The notes beneath the pieces are model-generated. The model was given only the letters and a program-made list of their open reading frames with translations, was not told the origin of the DNA and searched no databases. A stretch of DNA of 64,000 bases from NCBI RefSeq assembly GCF_002161175.1, contig NZ_NFMA01000009.1:32900-96899 (forward strand), written 5' to 3'. The translations under genes were made by a program, and so were the position numbers. Below are positions 16,699 to 25,530 of the stretch, in pieces; position 1 is the first letter of the stretch; every line of letters begins with the position of its first letter. This DNA is from Flavonifractor sp. An100. Lineage in GTDB: Bacteria; Bacillota; Clostridia; Oscillospirales; Oscillospiraceae.

Positions 16699-17583
16699 TT
16701 ATGCTCGTTTTTTCATCTCTTCCTCTAACAAACGCAGAAACTGGCGCAAAATTGGTTTGTGCTGATTCATATTATAGGACACGCCAAAGGAAACGGGCTC
16801 TGTCCCCTCCAACGGAATATAACGCAATCCCGGCATACGCAGCTGTGGCACATCCACAGCCAGAGAAAAGGCGCACCCAGCCTGCGTCAACGCGTCCATT
16901 ACTTCCCTACTTTCGCAAAAGATGACTTGCTCCGGCTTCTTACCGCCAATGATCTGGCCTTGGACCATACACAGCGAGGGCGGGCATACCGGAGGACGCC
17001 CCGCTGCAATCCGTCCTCCTTCCTTTAGCTGGTCGACTCCAACGCTCTCATAGTGTGCCAGCGGATGGTCTTCTGCGCACACTGCGGACATCGATCCCCA
17101 GGCCAGCTCCCGATACACTTGATTTTTCGGAGCCGCTTCCTCGAAGGCGAACATGACCTGAATATCGCCCTCTGACAACAGGTTTTCCAGAGAATCAAAG
17201 GGAATCAGACGCAGAACGGGCAAAATTCCAGGCTCCAACTCCTTTAAGTTATGCAGCACCGGCTGGAGCAGATTAAGTTCTCCCATGCTCCGGCAGCCCA
17301 TGCCGAAACGCATGGGTTTGGATGCCTGGCTCTCCCGCAGCCTCGCCCGGGACATACCGGACAGCTTGAGAATCTCCTCGGCATATTGCGTAAACATATG
17401 TCCCTCCTGGGTCAGACGCACACTTTTGCTGCTCCTGTGAAACAGGGCTGTCCCCAGTTCGTCCTCTAGGGTTTTGATTTGATGGCTGACAGCCGGCTGG
17501 GTAATTTGCAGTTGCTTGGCCGCCCGGGAAAAATTCAGGTGGTTTGCCACCGACATAAAGCATTCCAGCTGGGTAGTATTCAC
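16699..17583 (-). CDS. LysR family transcriptional regulator
   Basis: 294-residue LysR protein. Winged helix at the N-terminus (LNFSRAAKQLQITQPAVSHQIKTLE), then a two-lobed effector domain from about residue 90. GTG start preceded by GAGAGGAG. It faces a truncated ABC exporter gene, its likely original target, and a 25-bp palindrome lies just upstream. The effector is unknown. With the exporter broken it may be orphaned. Confidence 0.92.
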   Translation of the reverse strand: MNTTQLECFMSVANHLNFSRAAKQLQITQPAVSHQIKTLEDELGTALFHRSSKSVRLTQEGHMFTQYAEEILKLSGMSRARLRESQASKPMRFGMGCRSMGELNLLQPVLHNLKELEPGILPVLRLIPFDSLENLLSEGDIQVMFAFEEAAPKNQVYRELAWGSMSAVCAEDHPLAHYESVGVDQLKEGGRIAAGRPPVCPPSLCMVQGQIIGGKKPEQVIFCESREVMDALTQAGCAFSLAVDVPQLRMPGLRYIPLEGTEPVSFGVSYNMNQHKPILRQFLRLLEEEMKKRA

Positions 17584-17599
17584 TTCGCCGCTCCTCTCT

Positions 17600-17624
17600 A
17601 ATCAATAAAAGTTTTTTATTGATT
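17600..17624. promoter_or_regulatory. Palindromic operator candidate between LysR and ABC genes
   Basis: Perfect inverted repeat AATCAATAAA / TTTATTGATT with a 5-base centre, 17 bases before the LysR start. Position and symmetry suit a LysR autoregulation site, although the T-N11-A core is not uniquely placed. Confidence 0.55.
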
Positions 17625-17713
17625 ATAATTGATTTGAATTTCACATTCAAGTAGCTTTGTGCCATAATCTGCATTGTTCTTTAAGAATACGCATTAAAAG
17701 GAGGTTTACCCCC

Positions 17714-18091
17714 ATGAAAACTGTACTCCAGCAGATTGGGCGATACCGAAAGGACGCCCTGCTCTGCATTGGATTTACCACATTAGAAGTAATTATGGAA
17801 ATCCTTCTTCCCTTTGTGACTGCCCGTATTATTGACCAGGGACTGCAGGCAGCCAATCTACCTGCGGTCTACCGCTACGGAGCTATTATGGTGACCCTGG
17901 CGTTTTTCGGTCTGGTATTTGGGGCGGCTGCCGGCTATTTCTCGGCCAGCGCTTCCGCAGGCTTTTCCGCTAACCTGCGCGAAGCAATCTATCGCAACAT
18001 CCAGACCTTCTCCTTCTCTAACATTGACAAGTTCAGTGTGCCGGGACTACCTCAAGTGTTACGAGAGCGCCGATACGTTCCAGGTGCTTGA
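17714..18091 (+). pseudogene. Truncated ABC-type exporter, N-terminal membrane domain only
   Basis: Starts well (GGAGGTTTACCCCC before ATG) and reads as the first part of a multidrug-type ABC exporter: LEVIMEILLPFVTARIIDQGL, a second membrane segment, then NIQTFSFSNIDKFS, which normally continues into the TRLTTDV region. After NIDKFS (about 18035-18050) homology stops and the frame runs through foreign sequence to a stop at 18091. The remaining membrane domain and the whole ATPase domain are absent. The junction coincides with the end of conjugative-element genes on the opposite strand. Confidence 0.85.
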
Positions 18092-18293
18092 GCATAGCCC
18101 TCGAACGCTGTTCGGTGTCACCGTCTGGGAGGGGGCATTCCATTCCGGTGGTGCGGATCACGTTGTGTTGCAGGAACCAGATGTAGGTGTCCGCATCCGG
18201 GAACTCCGTTGGGTCGAAGGAGCGATTCCGCAGGCGGTCCATGATCTCTGTCCCGGTACCGGTATAGATGGTATCTTCGATTTGAATTTTCAA
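18033..18293 (-). CDS. Small conserved conjugative-element protein, C-terminus altered
   Basis: 86 residues from a TTG start with GAGAGGTG upstream. The sequence KIQIEDTIYTGTGTEIMDRL and MECPLPDGDTEQRSRAMLKH resembles, from memory, a small protein widespread in Firmicute integrative conjugative elements next to amidoligase genes. Its function is not known to me. The last ten or so residues are probably read through the junction with the ABC exporter fragment, so the native end is lost. Confidence 0.65.
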   Translation of the reverse strand: MKIQIEDTIYTGTGTEIMDRLRNRSFDPTEFPDADTYIWFLQHNVIRTTGMECPLPDGDTEQRSRAMLKHLERIGALVTLEVVPAH

Positions 18294-18297
18294 ACTT

Positions 18298-18616
18298 TCA
18301 CCTCTCAGCGGTTCTGTTTTTCTTCTTTTGATTGGCTTTATAGCTGGCCTTATCGTATCGCCAGGCGCGATCACCCTCCAGGTTGGCCAGCAGGTGGTCA
18401 CGGGTGTGCTTGAATTCAGAACCGTTCAGGCCCAGCCGCACCAGCCACACCCGGAAGGTAAACAGTTCGTTGTCGCTGTGGGTCTTGCGCATCACCGTGC
18501 TGCGCTGGGCGATGGCCTGGGCGGACATGGCCAGGCACAGGTTGATATAAGCCGCCGCCCGGCCCGCGTGGAGGGTGGAGTTGAAGCAGCGGAATTCCAC
18601 CGTGCCCCGGAAAAGA
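18298..18616 (-). pseudogene. C-terminal remnant of an amidoligase-family protein
   Basis: About 100 codons reading GTVEFRCFNSTLHAG, then AYINLCLAMSAQAIAQR and NGSEFKHTRDHLLANLEG. This matches my recollection of the C-terminus of the amidoligase-like proteins carried by Firmicute conjugative elements. The N-terminal catalytic part is missing: the frame is lost just upstream of 18616. Order and spacing to the small downstream gene look native, so this is a cut-out piece of an element. Confidence 0.7.
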
Positions 18617-19050
18617 CAGAATGAAGGTTTAAGGCGTAGTAAGGAAAATGTAAAGTCACCTCTTAATTACAATAGATTTACGGGTTACGGAACGGCAGTC
18701 AGCTGTACCTTGACCCCTATTATTGCCTAGCTGCAGTGAGTGAATCTTATCCTAAAAATGTATAAAGCCAGTAAGAAAAACTTACTGGCCTTACATTTTT
18801 AGGCGTTTGATTGACTTAAATCCAAAAAGCCCCACAATCACAGCGGACATAGAGCTTCTTATTTTAATTAGGATTTAATTGAACTGAGATCATATCACAT
18901 CTGATTAAGGTTAACGGCAGTACGGCAATAAAATTATAGAAATAAAATATCTTCTCCCCAAATATCCGATAGCATTCGTGTACGACCTACCTATCAAAAA
19001 TATGTTTTAATAGAAATATTATACCCGCTTTTGCCCTTTTTTGCAATGCG
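18617..19050. other. AT-rich gene-free stretch
   Basis: About 430 bases, visibly more AT-rich than the neighbourhood, with no convincing open frame on either strand. It holds a 53-base inverted repeat (18751-18803). It lies between the conjugative-element remnant and the cysK promoter and is probably decayed foreign DNA. Confidence 0.6.
18751..18803. repeat. Long inverted repeat, bidirectional terminator-like
   Basis: Outer arms CCTAAAAATGTA / TACATTTTTAGG (12 bp) and inner arms GCCAGTAAG / CTTACTGGC (9 bp) with an AAAAA loop. It could act as a terminator in either direction. In the scar region it may be a leftover of the inserted element. Confidence 0.7.
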
Positions 19051-19051
19051 A

Positions 19052-19081
19052 TTGACAAAGGCATATTCATAGTATTATGAT
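19052..19081 (+). promoter_or_regulatory. Sigma-A promoter of cysK
   Basis: -35 TTGACA (19052-19057), 18 bp spacer, -10 TATGAT (19076-19081). No T-box or SAM riboswitch is present in the short leader. Confidence 0.8.
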
Positions 19082-19116
19082 AGGAATATCCAAATGATCA
19101 AGAAAGGACGATTCCG

Positions 19117-20052
19117 ATGGCAACTGTCTATCAAAGCGTGGAGGAGCTAATCGGCAACACTCCCCTTCTACGTCTCAGCCGTATGGAGAAACAGCATCAA
19201 CTAAGCGCAGCCCTGTTGGCAAAGTTGGAATATCTGAATCCAGCCGGCTCCGCTAAAGACCGGGTTGGCCTCTCCCTCATTCAAGATGCCGAAGAACGGG
19301 GACTTCTTCAACCGGGAGGCACCATCATTGAGCCCACCTCCGGCAATACCGGAATCGGCCTGGCCTGCGTTGCTGCGGCCCGGGGCTACCGGGTTATCCT
19401 CACCATGCCTGACACCATGAGCGCGGAGCGCCGGGCCATGCTGGCCGCCTATGGGGCTCAGTTGGTACTGACCCCCGGGGCCCTGGGGATGCAGGGAGCG
19501 GTGGACAAGGCCAAGGAGCTGTCCGCCTCCATCCCAGGCAGCTTCATCCCCGATCAGTTCAACAACCCCGCCAACCCGCTGGCCCACTACCGTACCACCG
19601 GCCCTGAGATCTGGCGGGACACAGAGGGAAAGGTGGATATTCTGGTGGCCTCTGTGGGAACAGGAGGAACGTTATCCGGCACCGGACGGTATCTCAAGGA
19701 ACAAAATCCAGCCCTTCAAGTGGTGGCTGTGGAGCCTGACGCCTCCCCCCTCCTCTCCGGCGGCCAGGCGGGCCCCCACCAGATTCAGGGTATTGGCGCC
19801 AACTTCATTCCCGCCACCTTGGACCGTAGTATCTATGACCAGGTGATCCGGGTCAAGGATGCCGACGCCTTCCAGGCCGGACGGGACATCGTGGGTACCG
19901 AGGGAATTTTAGTGGGCATTTCCTCCGGAGCTGCCCTCTGGGCCGCCATACAGCTGGCCCGTCAGCCGGAGCACGCCGGCAAGACCATTGTGGTGGTCCT
20001 TCCCGATTCCGGCGACCGGTATCTCTCCTCCCCCATGTTCCAACTCGGCTGA
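19117..20052 (+). CDS. cysK: Cysteine synthase (O-acetylserine sulfhydrylase)
   Basis: 311-residue PLP enzyme making cysteine from O-acetylserine and sulfide. It has NPAGSAKDRVGLSLI with the PLP lysine, PTSGNTGIGLACVAA for the substrate loop, GTGGTLSGTGRYLKE for PLP phosphate, and GISSGAALWAA near the end. AAAGGACG precedes the ATG. Single-gene unit. A cystathionine-beta-synthase-type activity cannot be fully excluded. Confidence 0.93.
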   Translation: MATVYQSVEELIGNTPLLRLSRMEKQHQLSAALLAKLEYLNPAGSAKDRVGLSLIQDAEERGLLQPGGTIIEPTSGNTGIGLACVAAARGYRVILTMPDTMSAERRAMLAAYGAQLVLTPGALGMQGAVDKAKELSASIPGSFIPDQFNNPANPLAHYRTTGPEIWRDTEGKVDILVASVGTGGTLSGTGRYLKEQNPALQVVAVEPDASPLLSGGQAGPHQIQGIGANFIPATLDRSIYDQVIRVKDADAFQAGRDIVGTEGILVGISSGAALWAAIQLARQPEHAGKTIVVVLPDSGDRYLSSPMFQLG

Positions 20053-20138
20053 GGACGGTTTTCCAATTTTTGTGTTCGCATAATTTCCCTGCCCAGGCCG
20101 AACACTAGGGATACATCATCCATTGAAGGAGGTATCCC

Positions 20139-21455
20139 ATGAAACGCTCATTCTCTTCGCAGCGCTTTCTGGCCCCGATCACGGCCACAGCTGTGTTCCT
20201 TACCCTTTGCCTGCCCACCTCGGCCTTTTTCTGGAATAAAAAGGATGAGGCCCCTTCTGTGGCAGACATCTCCAAAAACGGACTCATCGGCTCTATTATT
20301 ACCTTTGGACCGGAGGATTTTGCCTCCAGCTCGGAACAGGACCCTCTGCAGAACATCACCATTCAAACGTTACCCGACCCCGGGGCTGGCACCCTGCTCA
20401 TCGGCGGCCAGCCGGTAGAGGAGGGCTCTGTGGTGGATAACACCGCTCTGGCTGGGCTTCGCTTCCAGACCTCCCAGAATCCATCTGTGACCACTGCAAC
20501 CTTTACCTTTCTCCCAACCTTCTCCTCCGGCCCCAGCACCCAAACCGGTACGGTGACTCTCTACCTGCTCACAGAGGAGAATCAGGCCCCCATTGCCCGG
20601 AACATGGACCTGTCCACCTACCGCAATGTGGCAATTACCAGCTATTTTGACGCGGTGGACTCTGAAGGGGATACTCTTACCTTCCAGCTCACCTCCACCC
20701 CCGCCCGGGGTGCGGTGACGGTGGCAGAGGATGGCTCCAGCCAATTTGTGTACACCCCCTATGAGAACAAGACTGGCAACGATTCCTTCACCTATGTGGC
20801 AGTGGACCCGGCCGGCAACACCTCCCCCGAGGCTAAGGTCACCATTCGCATCGAAAAGCCGGACACCAAAGTAACTTATGACGATCTGGAGGGTGATCCC
20901 GCCCACAAAGCTGCCATTCGCCTGGCCGAGGAAGGCATCTATGTGGGACAGTCTGTGAATGGCCAATACTTTTTTGATTCGGACGCCCCGGTCAGCAGAG
21001 CCCAGTTTTTGACCATGGCTATGGCTGTATCCGGCCTGGAGCCCCTGGAAGGCGTCACCCTCACCGGCTTTTCCGATGACGCCGCCATTCCCACCTGGGC
21101 CAAGGGTTCTGTGTCCGCGGCATTAAAGGCCGGAGCGATTCAGGGCTCCAAGGACGACTCCGGTGCTCCCGTATTTGGAGCCGATGAGATCGTCACGCGG
21201 GGAGAGGCCACGGTGATGCTGAACAATCTTCTCCATGTCTCGGATGTGCCCGCGGAGGTATTTTTCTCCGACAGTCAAACCCACTGGGCCGCTCAGCCCG
21301 CTGCCAATCTGGCCGCTGCCGGAGTACTCCGCACCGATCAGGCTAACGCCGCTGCCCTGTCCACCCAGTTGACCCGGGGAGAAGCAGCCGAGATGCTGGA
21401 CGGAGCACTGGATGTCCTGGCTGCCCGGGAAGAAGGCAATTGGCTGCCCTGGTAA
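20139..21455 (+). CDS. Secreted SLH-domain surface protein with cadherin-like domain
   Basis: 438 residues. Signal peptide (about 1-29), a beta-rich segment, then a cadherin-like/Big_9 domain at about 150-245 (ARNMDLSTYRNVAITSYFDA, DSFTYVAVDPAGNTSP). Two to three S-layer homology repeats follow from about 255: AAIRLAEEGIYVG, VSRAQFLTMAMAVSGL, VTRGEATVMLNNLL, LTRGEAAEMLDGAL. It probably binds cell-wall polymer and displays the central domain. Preceded by GAAGGAGG; followed by a terminator. Confidence 0.88.
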   Translation: MKRSFSSQRFLAPITATAVFLTLCLPTSAFFWNKKDEAPSVADISKNGLIGSIITFGPEDFASSSEQDPLQNITIQTLPDPGAGTLLIGGQPVEEGSVVDNTALAGLRFQTSQNPSVTTATFTFLPTFSSGPSTQTGTVTLYLLTEENQAPIARNMDLSTYRNVAITSYFDAVDSEGDTLTFQLTSTPARGAVTVAEDGSSQFVYTPYENKTGNDSFTYVAVDPAGNTSPEAKVTIRIEKPDTKVTYDDLEGDPAHKAAIRLAEEGIYVGQSVNGQYFFDSDAPVSRAQFLTMAMAVSGLEPLEGVTLTGFSDDAAIPTWAKGSVSAALKAGAIQGSKDDSGAPVFGADEIVTRGEATVMLNNLLHVSDVPAEVFFSDSQTHWAAQPAANLAAAGVLRTDQANAAALSTQLTRGEAAEMLDGALDVLAAREEGNWLPW

Positions 21456-21486
21456 CCCTTTTCCCCATTGAGACAGATCAAACAAA

Positions 21487-21522
21487 GACCCCGGAGCGTT
21501 ATGAGCTCCGGGGTCCTTTTTT
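21487..21522 (+). terminator. Intrinsic terminator of the SLH gene
   Basis: GACCCCGGAGC / GCTCCGGGGTC stem followed by a T-run. Confidence 0.9.
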
Positions 21523-21533
21523 GTTCCTTTGCT

Positions 21534-22055
21534 TTAGTCCTCGTCAGCCGCCGCATCATACATGGGGCGGGAACCAGAGGAGGCATTGGAGGAAGCCACA
21601 CCCGCCGCCGCACGGAACCGGGCGCGGGACTTCTTGATCTCATCATAGGCCTCTGCCACCGCTTCCTCGGTGCGGCGAAGGGCATCCTCGCAGTACTCAT
21701 TGGCCGAGCGCTTCAGCTCCCGGCTGCGCTCCTCCGCCTGCTGCACCATCTCGTTGGCCCGCTGCTTGGCCTGGAGGGTAATGGTATCCTCTGAAAGCAG
21801 CTGCCGGGCCTTATCCTCTGCCGCCTTTCGGATGGCATCTGCCTCCCGCTTTGCGGAGGCCACCACCTCTGCCCGGTTGGCCATCATTTTCCGGGCCTCA
21901 CCCAGCTCCATAGGGAACTGGCTGCGGATGTCGTCGATCAGGTCCAGAGCCCGGTCCCGCTCGATAACGCACTTATCACTGGAGAGAGGGGCGTTTTTCG
22001 CCTCGTCAATCATTTCAAACAGCATGTCCAGCAGTTCTTCTACACCGCTCGCCAT
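21534..22055 (-). CDS. Coiled-coil protein (DivIVA or V-ATPase E-like)
   Basis: 173 residues, mostly charged alpha helix and probable coiled coil (about 45-150, rich in Ala, Glu, Lys, Arg), with a disordered Ser/Ala/Asp tail. No catalytic motif. Proteins of this kind commonly sit beside coaD in Clostridia and get names such as ATPase or DivIVA-like; the function is unknown. Starts 3 bases after coaD ends. Confidence 0.7.
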   Translation of the reverse strand: MASGVEELLDMLFEMIDEAKNAPLSSDKCVIERDRALDLIDDIRSQFPMELGEARKMMANRAEVVASAKREADAIRKAAEDKARQLLSEDTITLQAKQRANEMVQQAEERSRELKRSANEYCEDALRRTEEAVAEAYDEIKKSRARFRAAAGVASSNASSGSRPMYDAAADED

Positions 22056-22058
22056 CCG

Positions 22059-22556
22059 TCACACTTCCTTTCGTTCCAATTCCTTCATGCGCCGGTTTAC
22101 ATCGTCTACAATTTCCCGGGGGACAAAATCTGCCAGATTGGCCCCATACCGGGCCATCTCTTTGACGATGGTGGAGCTGAGGTAGGTATATTTCTCACTG
22201 GACGCCAAAAACATGGTCTCCAGACGGGGATTCAGCTTGCGGTTGATAACCGCCATCTGGACCTCCTGCTCAAAATCCGACACCGCCCGCAGGCCCTTCA
22301 CCACCACATGGGCCCGGCGGCGCTTGGCATAAGCAGACAGCAATTCGTTGGAAAAATCCACTTCCACGTTTTGAAACCGCTCCGTGGCACGCCGCAGCAG
22401 CTCCACTCGCTCCTCCGGGGTAAACATCCCTTGCTTTTTGGAATTGATCATCACGCAGACAATCAGCTTATCAAAGCAGGCGGCCGCCCGCTTGATGATA
22501 TTCAGATGGCCCAGCGTCACAGGGTCAAAACTGCCGGGATAAATGGCTATACTCAT
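22059..22556 (-). CDS. coaD: Phosphopantetheine adenylyltransferase
   Basis: 165-residue enzyme making dephospho-CoA from phosphopantetheine and ATP. YPGSFDPVTLGHLNII carries the nucleotidyltransferase T/HxGH signature, and YLSSTIVKEMARYG the C-terminal ISSTxVRE-like motif. Overlaps rsmD by 4 bases. Confidence 0.96.
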   Translation of the reverse strand: MSIAIYPGSFDPVTLGHLNIIKRAAACFDKLIVCVMINSKKQGMFTPEERVELLRRATERFQNVEVDFSNELLSAYAKRRRAHVVVKGLRAVSDFEQEVQMAVINRKLNPRLETMFLASSEKYTYLSSTIVKEMARYGANLADFVPREIVDDVNRRMKELERKEV

Positions 22557-23110
22557 CGCTGCTCACTCCCCAACCGGTGGCAAAGGCTCAGCTTAATCTT
22601 GCCGTATCGGTATTCACGCCCCGGTTCATAGGGGGGCTCCAGAGACGGAAGGGTCCATTCCGTCCCACTTTCACACAGTATTATACCATGTTCCCGAAGA
22701 ATGTCAAACCTTGTGATGGTCTCCAGGCATTTTGCCAGCAAATCGCTTTGGTAAGGGGGATCCAGGAAAATCAGGTCAAACTTCTCCCGGCACCCGGACA
22801 AAAAGGACAGCGCATCCCCCTGCACCACCTGTGCCTGTTCTCCAAAACCGCAGGTCTTCACATTCTCCCGGATCAGAGCGGCAGCCTCCCGCCGCTGGTC
22901 CACAAACACACAGTGGGATGCTCCCCGGGACAGCGCCTCGATGCCCAGCTGCCCGGTCCCTCCAAACAGATCCAGCACCTTGCGCCCCTCGATCTCGAAC
23001 TGGATAATATTAAACATGGACTCCTTCACCTTATCGGTGGTGGGGCGGGTATCCATACCCTGTAGCTCCTTAAGACGTCTGCCCCGGGCGGAGCCGGAAA
23101 TCACTCGCAT
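22553..23110 (-). CDS. rsmD: 16S rRNA (guanine-966-N2)-methyltransferase
   Basis: 185-residue SAM-dependent methyltransferase. It has RVISGSARGRRLKEL at the start, SAM motif LDLFGGTGQLGIEALSRGA, and catalytic LIFLDPPYQ (DPPY). Overlaps uvrC by 10 bases and coaD by 4; rsmD-coaD is a very common pair. Confidence 0.95.
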   Translation of the reverse strand: MRVISGSARGRRLKELQGMDTRPTTDKVKESMFNIIQFEIEGRKVLDLFGGTGQLGIEALSRGASHCVFVDQRREAAALIRENVKTCGFGEQAQVVQGDALSFLSGCREKFDLIFLDPPYQSDLLAKCLETITRFDILREHGIILCESGTEWTLPSLEPPYEPGREYRYGKIKLSLCHRLGSEQR

Positions 23111-24957
23111 CCATTCTCTTCCTTTCTTGTTTCAGGATTCTCTTCCTTGTGAAAGTATAGATAGACTGACAGGGCTGTGTTTTGAGGAACCACCGTCCGC
23201 AGCTCCTCCAGGGAGGCCCCCTTCACCACCTTAACGCTCTTAAAATGCTTGAGCAGCTGCTGCCGGCGCTTCTCCCCCACTCCAGGAATCTGATCCAAGA
23301 CCGAGGTCTTGACGTGGCCAGCCTGGAGCTGACGGTGGTACTCAATGGCAAACCGGTGGGTTTCCTCCTGGATCTGCCCGATCAGAGCAAAGACCGCCGG
23401 AATGGCCTGGATTCCGATTTCCCGTCCGTCCGGGTGGACCAGAGCGCGGGTGCGGTGGCGGTCATCCTTCACCATACCAAAGGCCGGAATATTCAGTCCT
23501 AGCTTCTCCAGCACCCGGGAGGCCACCTTTACATGCTCCTGCCCGCCGTCGATGAGCAACAGATCGGGACACTGGTCGAATTTCTCATCTCCATCCAGAT
23601 ACCGGCGAAAGCGGCGGGTGAGCACCTGCTCCATGGAGGCATAGTCATCCGGCCCTGTCATATCCTTCAGCTTAAAGCGGCGGTAGTCCCGCTTCAGCGG
23701 CTTTCCGTCCACATACACCACCATGGAGGCCACAATGTCGCTGGCCCCGGTATTGGAGATGTCATAGGACTCCATCCGCCTGGGCGGCTCCTCTAGGCCC
23801 AGCATCCGGCCCAACGCCTCTAGCAGTTTGCTCTGCCGCTCCTCCCGGGTGGTGGCCCGGGCCACCTCCTCCTGGGCATTTTGGACCGCCAGACGGATCA
23901 AATCCATCTTCGCCCCCCGCTGAGGGGTAACCAGCTCCACCCGGTAGCCCACTTGCTCCGACAGCATGCGGGTCAGCGGAACCTGGTCGGGCAGCTCACA
24001 GGGCAATAAAATCTGCTTGGGCAGCCGGGTGCGGCCCACATAGTATTCCCGCACCAGAGAGGAGAGTACCCCCTCCTCGTCCTCCTCCACCGGGGTTTCC
24101 AGCAAATCGAACTCCTTGGCCGCCAGCTCCCCCTCCACATAGTGGAGGACCACAAAGCAGCTCTTCGCCGTACCCCGGAAAAAGCCGGTGACATCGGTGT
24201 CCGCCAGAGAACCGGCAATCACCTTCTGCCGTTTTCCCAAAAGCTCGATGGCCCGCAGCCGGTCCCGCACTTCCGCTGCCCGCTCAAAGCGCAGCTCCTC
24301 CGCCGCCTGCTCCATCTCCGCGGTCAGGTCAGCCTGAACCTCCTTAAAGCGTCCCTCCAGCAGGCTCACCGCCTGGGCAATGGCCTGGTCGTGCTGCTCC
24401 TTGAGCTCGTCTCCCCTGCAGTAACCGTCGCATTTTCCCATGTGGTAGTTCAAACAGGGGCGCTCCTTCCCAATATCCCGGGGGAACTTCTTGTTGCAGG
24501 AGGGCAGCCGCAGGGCACCCCGCAGGGCGTCAATAATGGCTTGGGTATTGTGCCGGCTGGCGTAAGGGCCGAAATAACGGGCCCCATCCTCCGCCACCTT
24601 CCCCGCCAGAGAAAAACGGGGATAGGCCTCGTTGGACAGACGGATATAGGGATAGCCCTTCCCATCCTTGAGCAGAATGTTGTACCGGGGCTGGTGCCGC
24701 TTGATCAGGGAACACTCCAGCACCAGGGCTTCAAACTCACTGTCGGCGATGATGACATCGAAATGATCGATCTGGGACACCATGGCCCTGGTCTTCTCTG
24801 TGTGGGAGGCGGAGTCCTGGAAATATTGTGACACCCGATTTTTCAGGGCTTTGGCTTTGCCCACATAAATTACCGTATTTTTCGCGTCCTGCATAATATA
24901 CACGCCCGGCTTCAGCGGCAGGCTGTGGGCCTTTTCCTTGAGTTCATCAAAGGTCAA
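23101..24957 (-). CDS. uvrC: Excinuclease ABC subunit C
   Basis: About 618 residues. GIY-YIG nuclease (PGVYIMQDAKNTVIYVGKAK), UVR motif region (about 190-230), RNase H-like nuclease (SYDISNTGASDIVASMVVY and LLIDGGQEHVKVA), and a C-terminal helix-hairpin-helix (LDQIPGVGEKRRQQLLKHF). I start it at TTG 24957, which has AGGAGG at 7-base spacing; an upstream in-frame extension to 25008 lacks support. Nucleotide excision repair. Confidence 0.95.
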   Translation of the reverse strand: MTFDELKEKAHSLPLKPGVYIMQDAKNTVIYVGKAKALKNRVSQYFQDSASHTEKTRAMVSQIDHFDVIIADSEFEALVLECSLIKRHQPRYNILLKDGKGYPYIRLSNEAYPRFSLAGKVAEDGARYFGPYASRHNTQAIIDALRGALRLPSCNKKFPRDIGKERPCLNYHMGKCDGYCRGDELKEQHDQAIAQAVSLLEGRFKEVQADLTAEMEQAAEELRFERAAEVRDRLRAIELLGKRQKVIAGSLADTDVTGFFRGTAKSCFVVLHYVEGELAAKEFDLLETPVEEDEEGVLSSLVREYYVGRTRLPKQILLPCELPDQVPLTRMLSEQVGYRVELVTPQRGAKMDLIRLAVQNAQEEVARATTREERQSKLLEALGRMLGLEEPPRRMESYDISNTGASDIVASMVVYVDGKPLKRDYRRFKLKDMTGPDDYASMEQVLTRRFRRYLDGDEKFDQCPDLLLIDGGQEHVKVASRVLEKLGLNIPAFGMVKDDRHRTRALVHPDGREIGIQAIPAVFALIGQIQEETHRFAIEYHRQLQAGHVKTSVLDQIPGVGEKRRQQLLKHFKSVKVVKGASLEELRTVVPQNTALSVYLYFHKEENPETRKEENGCE

Positions 24958-24996
24958 TGGATCGCCTCCTCTCCCAGCATCTTCCAACACAACGAC

Positions 24997-25025
24997 TAAA
25001 AAAGGCACCGCTAAGCGGTGCCTTT
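24997..25025 (-). terminator. Intrinsic terminator of the HPr gene
   Basis: AAAGGCACCGC / GCGGTGCCTTT stem with a TAA/TTA loop and T-run on the minus strand. Confidence 0.88.
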
Positions 25026-25039
25026 AGTTGGTAATCGGC

Positions 25040-25303
25040 TTACTCGGAAAAATCAGAAGAAATCATCTTGTACAGCGCCTCGACCGCTTCCTTCTCATCG
25101 GGGCCATCCGCAATCAACTTGATGGGGGTGCCCTTTACGATCCCCAGGGACAGTACACCCAGCAAGCTCTTGGCGTTCACCTTGCGCTCCTCTTTTTCCA
25201 CCCAGATGGAGCTCTTGTACTCATTGGCCTTCTGGATAAAGAAAGTAGCGGGTCTGGCGTGCAGGCCGACCTGATTATTCACGACTGCTTCCTGACTATA
25301 CAT
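25040..25303 (-). CDS. ptsH: Phosphocarrier protein HPr
   Basis: 87 residues. The active-site histidine is in NQVGLHARPATFF and the regulatory serine in NAKSLLGVLSLG, so it can be both a PTS carrier and a target of HprK. Monocistronic, with its own promoter and terminator; ptsI is not in the window. The histidine argues against the regulatory paralogue Crh. Confidence 0.95.
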   Translation of the reverse strand: MYSQEAVVNNQVGLHARPATFFIQKANEYKSSIWVEKEERKVNAKSLLGVLSLGIVKGTPIKLIADGPDEKEAVEALYKMISSDFSE

Positions 25304-25339
25304 ATGCTGTACCTCCGCCTCGTCGTATTATGTGTCATT

Positions 25340-25369
25340 AGCATACCAGATTTATCCCAATTCCGTCAA
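25340..25369 (-). promoter_or_regulatory. Sigma-A promoter of the HPr gene
   Basis: -35 TTGACG (25364-25369), 18 bp spacer, -10 TATGCT (25340-25345). Confidence 0.75.
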
Positions 25370-25530
25370 TGACATTTTTCACAAATATTACATTGCTTTT
25401 AACCAAAAATTACGAGTGTGTAAAAAGTTTTTCTGCGAAAATTTCCCAATTTTAAGAAGTTTCTTCCCATCTCTCCCTGGAAACAAGGTCCTTTCCAGTT
25501 CATTTTCACCCCAACATGGGCAAAAGCAAT

